From NCBI RefSeq assembly GCF_907164915.1, contig NC_061862.1:140483913-140547912 (forward strand): a stretch of 64,000 nt of DNA, read 5' to 3'. The DNA is from Impatiens glandulifera (Eukaryota; Streptophyta; Magnoliopsida; Ericales; Balsaminaceae). The translations under genes and the position numbers were made by a program. The notes beneath the pieces are model-generated. The model saw nothing but the letters and a program-made list of their open reading frames with translations. It was not told where the DNA came from and did not search any database. Positions 59,601 through 64,000 of this stretch are shown here, piece after piece. The stretch's first letter is position 1. Each line of letters opens with the position of its first letter.

Positions 59601-61041
59601 AATAGTGACTTTACAAGATTTTTAACTAAAAAAAAGACTTTTGAAGGGAAGAATAAAATAAATCAATCTGGAAGAAAAAATTACTAAAATGATAACAAAA
59701 TTGACTTGTTGAAATAGACTAATCAAGTTGATGGTAAACACGCTAATTATTGAGATAGATATGTTTTATTTTTCTTTCTAATCAAAAATTTTAATTAAGT
59801 TTACAGTAACACTTGTATTTTCAAACTTTCCTATCATATAATTTTAAAACATAAATGAAACAATAAAATAATTTCTTTTATTTTTTTAAGAAATAGTTTT
59901 TCCTTAGTCTGTTTTTGTGCAAATACAAGCTACAATATAAAATTATTATATGTTACAAACTAAATTAGAAAAAAAATTCAAACAAAATCAGAAAAAAAAA
60001 TAAAAAAAACTCGAAGATAATTGGGTCTATGTCGATATTAAATAAATTTAGAAACAAAATAATTGATTCGCATACAATGTTACATAAAACAAATAAGCAT
60101 TTAAAAATTCAATTGAGATTCTACACAATTTCTATATAGAGATACTTCAAATAACCAGATATAGGTGCACAAATATAGAACAAACATTTAAAAGGAAAAA
60201 AAAAAATGATTGATATCCTTATAAATCGAGACAATAATTTAAAGTTTCTCACCTAAACTCAGAAAGAATTTCCATTATTCATGACTAAATCAGGAAAGAA
60301 AATTCAAAGATACTTGGGTGCACAAATTGGCCTTGCATCCATTTCTAATTTTTTTATGAATTTATCTGTATCATTGATTTATCTCTCTATTTCTAACTAC
60401 TCCTCAATCTTGTTAAGAATTTTGACTTTCTCTGAAAACAAACTTTGCTTAACATTCTGACTCCACAATTTAATTATACCTTTTTAATAAAGCAAGTTAT
60501 CTTTCATTGAGGTATGAATCTCCCTTATCACATCTTAATCCTCTTCAATGGGAAAATACATAACCACATTAAGCATATTCAATGTTCAACCAAATCTCAT
60601 TTTTTTAACTATTTGATCCAAGATAGTTTATGCTCCGCAATCACCCTCCAATGGAAGACTAGTTATGTTCCACAAGTTCACCTACTTGATGCTTAACTTG
60701 AATCTCATTTTGGCTAAGGATCTTTATGAGTTAGTGAATAAGAATCTCTTCAACCAAGTCTAGACTCCTAATTATCCTAGTTTTTTAATGTTTGATTAGT
60801 AGTATTGATTACTCATCTCGTGGGAGCTATCTTGTTTGAAAACACATTTGATTCTGAAGATTTCAGGTATGCTTTTGTGTTTTCCTAGATAACAAGTGTA
60901 GCAACCAAAGAAAACTACCTATATTATATATTAATTCTTTGCATAATATATAATGGTAGTTCAAGAATAATAATCTCCAGATCCATACACAAATCACATA
61001 GTCAAGAAGCAGAATCGGTAAATGCATGAAAGAAGACATAC
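56698..61041 (-). other. Former leader intron of gene B, unit 2
   Basis: Holds the SUVH pseudogene and the repeats at about 58925-60235. It keeps about 51 bp near 59385-59436 that are missing in unit 1. No other gene. Confidence 0.5.
57700..58453 (-). pseudogene. SUVH fragment, unit 2
   Basis: Counterpart of 27700-28457. The frame from 58453 (DISGGKEKVAVLIFNDIDGD) is stopped at the SET start where GWG has become S-stop (TGG to TGA near 58071). The C-terminal SET part is also broken. The flanking inverted repeats (about 56865-56912 and 58479-58526) are more eroded than in unit 1. Confidence 0.87.
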
Positions 61042-61335
61042 CACTCGATTTAGGTATTAGGAAGAAGATAGCTTCGGGAGTACCACAGCCCCGGCGACTC
61101 CAGTCGTACGGCCGACACCAATTGAAACCCTAATTAAATAGCTTCAGGAGTACCACAGCCCCGACGACTCTAGTCTTGTCCACCGTTCGTCGTACGGCCG
61201 CCACCAATTGAAACCCTAATTGAATTGCCTATTATATCTCCCGTATATATATATATATATATATATTAAAGCGGCCACCAATTGAAACCCTAATTGAATA
61301 TCTCCCGTATATATATATATATATTAAATATAAAT
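61042..61335 (-). repeat. Leader exon of gene B, locally duplicated, unit 2
   Basis: The leader block (ACCACAGCCCCGGCGACTCC on plus at about 61083) is present twice (second at about 61152). The ACCAATTGAAACCCTAATT part is present three times (61119, 61204, 61276), against once and twice in unit 1. The donor GT is at 61041-61040. Confidence 0.75.
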
Positions 61336-61797
61336 CATTAATGTTTTCTTTTTTAACAAGGGTTTATCTTCGTATAAAAACAAAATTTGAAGTCCCCTCA
61401 AAATATTATAAAATTATTGTATATTTTTATTATAATTTTAAATATATATCATTAATATATTTTTTTAATACATGGTTTCTCTTCATAAAAAACATAAGTT
61501 GGAATTGTTATATATATTTTTTATTGTAATTTTAATTATAGTAAATTTTTAATATTATTGAGATCGATATGTTTTATTTTCTATATAGTAAAAAAAATAT
61601 TAAATAAACTTACATAAACAAATAGAAAAGAAAAATGTCCTATTATATAATTATAAAAACATAAATTAAACACTAAATATTTTTTTTATAAAAAATATGT
61701 TTTTCACTTGCTTTTATATCCACTTCCAATCTTCCTAGAGAATTTTCAAGGAGAATAAGACGTATGATGAATCAATTGTTAAGTTAGTCAAAAGAAT
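61336..61797. other. AT-rich upstream region of gene B, unit 2
   Basis: Counterpart of 31264-31746. No gene. Confidence 0.45.
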
Positions 61798-61969
61798 TTT
61801 TTTTTTGGGGGGGAAACGACTTAACGTAATTTCATTAAAAATTTTCAAAGAACGGAAAAAAACCCACGATTTTTAGAGATTATTCTAGACAGACCTAGAA
61901 TGATTTTGAAGTCGTATCATTCTAAATAAAAGAAAAAATGCAAATAAACTATCTCATTACAATGTTTTC
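61798..61969 (-). mobile_element. LINE-d 3'-end fragment, unit 2
   Basis: Counterpart of 31747-31926 with a shorter G tract. Confidence 0.8.
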
Positions 61970-62600
61970 GGAAGATAAGATTGTTCAGGTACAAGAAAGC
62001 CTTTTTCCAAAGAACTGAACTTGGAAACAAACGGAAACGCATTGTGTAGAGTCAAAGTGATAAAGTACCGGGGACGCTTAGTATAAGACTGAATTGGTAA
62101 ATTGCCCGAGATATTTATCCAAAAATCGATTTTGATAAACTACCGGGTGCGCCTCTTGATAAAATACCGATATCATAAAAACCGGATGCACTCCATAAAA
62201 TACTGAAGTTCTATAAAACCGGAAACACATCGTTATAATACTGAAGTTCTATAAAATCGAAAATGCTTCATTATAATACCGAAGTTCTATAAAACCAGAA
62301 ACGCTTCATTATAATACCGAAGTTCTATAAAACCAGAAACGCTTTATTATAATACCGAAGTTATAAAATATCGACGTGTCTCATACATAAAACCGATATG
62401 TAAAATACCGTGTTTTGAGATAAAATCGGAAGCGTCTTTTATAAAATACTGGAGTTTGATCAAATGACGAATTTGATCAACTACGGGACAACTCTTCTTT
62501 CCAATTTTCTTTAATGTGCACGAGGTTAACTTAACACAAGTAAGTTCTTATTTATACAATTATAATTAATTAGATATTTTAACTTAACACAATCTTTATG
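61970..62600. repeat. ACCG-rich spacer with a 38-bp tandem array, unit 2
   Basis: Five 38-bp copies at 62173-62362 (starts at 62173, 62211, 62249, 62287 and 62325), in the same register as unit 1. Confidence 0.8.
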
Positions 62601-63634
62601 AAGAAATTTATGATAATTTATGTTCTTCGCGCGTTTATTCATTTGCATGTCTCCATTGTGTATAATGACCGAGAGAAGATGAAGGCAACCTACGTTGAAA
62701 ATGATGATCATTATTGGGGTGACTTGGGAGATGCTGAAATTGAAAGAATGTTTGAAAAAATTTGGGCCTTGAAGATAGAATGTTGGCTTTTTGATCCTTT
62801 TTCTCTAGCATACTTAGTGCCAAGTTCAAATTGCATCTAGTTTTTGTGGTTCGAGAAACCACAAAAAGTTGGGTCTTACTCTCATAACATTTTGTGACAT
62901 AAAATATGGATGAGATGGAACTACTTATTATGGTTTGAAGAACCACCTGATGTAAAGTTTTTAAATTGTTCTTGTGGGCTACAATTGAGAAATCTCTTGG
63001 AACAGTTTGTGAGAACCACCCGATAGTCTATGAAAACAATTTCAGCAATTTTTCACTACTTTTCTTTTTTCCAGAATCATTCTTGCGTTCTTCTACAACT
63101 GTTTAATCTTTGAGTTTAGCCTCCTTTATTTTCATCTTTTATCTTTTTGCTTCCTGGTTTCTAGTATTATTCTTTAGCTTTATCACATTTATTGTGCATG
63201 AAAGTATTTCAGAAAGAACACATTTTTGGTTTCCATTCATAAGAGATCTCCATGACATTGTGTTTTCATTTCTTATCCACAATTGCCATTTTCATTGGCA
63301 GGACACACTTAGGATGCACTTAAATACTAATTCTAGCAAAGGACAGATGCTCTCTTCCTTTAGTTATTGGGTACATATATAATGATTTCCCAATTGTACA
63401 TGCAAAATGATTAATTACTTCAGCATTGTACATGTGGGTTGAAATGTTCCAGAGCTTGAACCAAATCTGGGTCGTTTCCTTTGGTTTGCTCTGTAGATTC
63501 ATCTCTTCTGACCACTTTTTCAGCTTCATTCTATTTGATCCTATGTAAGTATGCCCTTTCTCCAGGATTTATTTTAGATTTGAGTCATTTTTAAACGACA
63601 TGAAGTAGTGGTCATGTATTTTTTGTAAAAACAT
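62601..63634 (-). pseudogene. LINE ORF1 fragment continuous across the unit 2/3 joint
   Basis: Counterpart of 32601-33571, with the start ATG at 63634. A Glu codon has become TAA near 63571, cutting the DUF4283-like frame. The ORF1 region passes through 63205/63204 without a break, as at the previous joint. Confidence 0.62.
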
Positions 63635-64000
63635 TTTGATGATGAGAGCAAAGAAACCCTAAAAGATGATAATAGAAAAAACCGTAACCGAGAGTGTATT
63701 CTTGAATATTCCAAGAGATCAGGATCGATGCAAAGTTAAAAGATCAATTGCACGACACATTGATTGAATGACACATCGAATGCACAACACGACGTTTGTC
63801 ATTGCACGACACGACACAACACAGCACAAAGAATGAAAGGCACAACGATTGCACGACACGACACGACACGACGATTACACGACACGCGATTGCACAACGA
63901 TGAATGGCGAGTTCCAACAACGAATTCCGATGATTTCTACGGCAAGTTTCAAAGAGGATTATGATTTTTCTCTAATATCTCATCCCCATTGTATTCACCC
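63205..64000. repeat. 30-kb tandem segmental repeat, unit 3 (partial, runs off the window)
   Basis: This is the first 796 bp of a third copy: the LINE ORF1 fragment, the ACGAC-rich array and the start of the following spacer. It differs slightly from both other units, for example one extra ACGAC-type step near 63868 and a Glu-to-stop change in the ORF1 frame near 63571. The window ends before the MITE site of unit 2 could be tested in this copy. Confidence 0.95.
63754..63903. repeat. ACGAC-rich array, unit 3
   Basis: Counterpart of 3820-3965, expanded by one ACGAC step near 63868. Confidence 0.75.

Larger units (their letters stand above)
33142..63204. repeat. 30-kb tandem segmental repeat, unit 2
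   Basis: This is a collinear copy of unit 1, 30,063 bp long. The net 193-bp excess is about the size of one MITE plus its target duplication (197 bp, 34106-34310), but many smaller indels in both directions also contribute. The order and orientation of every element match unit 1. Confidence 0.97.

Noticed and set aside
62598..62840. Plus-strand ORF of 80 codons with an acidic centre
   Set aside because: The unit 1 counterpart is disrupted, no homology is recognised, and the minus strand here is LINE ORF1 territory.

Overview
The window is nuclear DNA of a flowering plant, probably a eudicot. It is AT-rich, has GT-AG introns, decayed Ty1/copia, Ty3/gypsy and LINE retroelements, a plant F-box/LRR gene and a SUVH-type histone methyltransferase fragment. 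The species cannot be fixed from the sequence. I see no tRNA, rRNA, CRISPR, organellar or bacterial genes.

The dominant structure is a tandem array of a roughly 30-kb unit: unit 1 at 3272-33141 (29,870 bp), unit 2 at 33142-63204 (30,063 bp) and the first 796 bp of unit 3 at 63205-64000. The left flank (1-3271) is a different sequence: a decayed copia pol followed by an accessory ORF that runs straight into unit 1. LINE ORF1 reads continuously across the unit 1/2 and unit 2/3 joints, so those joints look ancestral. The abrupt break is at 3271/3272.

Order within each unit (unit 1 coordinates): LINE ORF1 piece (3.3-3.7 kb, -); ACGAC-rich array (3.8 kb); LINE-a (4.8-6.0 kb, -); CCGAGAG inverted-motif array (6.3-6.8 kb); F-box/LRR gene A (+), with leader exon at 7.0 kb, a 3.9-kb leader intron carrying repeats and a stray exon, and coding exons at 11.0-13.06 kb; GGTGGA microsatellite (13.7 kb); direct repeats (13.9-14.8 kb); LINE-e (15-15.9 kb, -); a copia element whose 5' half is inverted (16.5-21.0 kb); LINE-b (21.3-22.6 kb, -); a second inverted-motif array split by LINE-c (23.3-24.3 kb); a gypsy integrase fragment (24.6-25.6 kb, -); F-box gene B (-), an inverted paralogue of gene A with coding exons at 25.7-26.7 kb and leader exon at 31.1 kb; a SUVH pseudogene between short inverted repeats inside gene B's leader intron (26.9-28.5 kb); LINE-d (31.75 kb, -); and a 38-bp tandem array (32.1-32.3 kb).

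No intact protein-coding gene is certain. Gene A in unit 1 is closest: a 407-codon, three-exon frame broken by a single TGA. Gene B, both SUVH copies and every transposon reading frame are broken. The units differ by transposon insertion (a 189-bp hAT-like MITE only in unit 2), short duplications and deletions, and uneven divergence. Many one-base homopolymer differences lie in about 36.1-45.4 kb and look more like sequencing error than evolution. Coordinates marked 'about' are read by eye, and no identities were computed.
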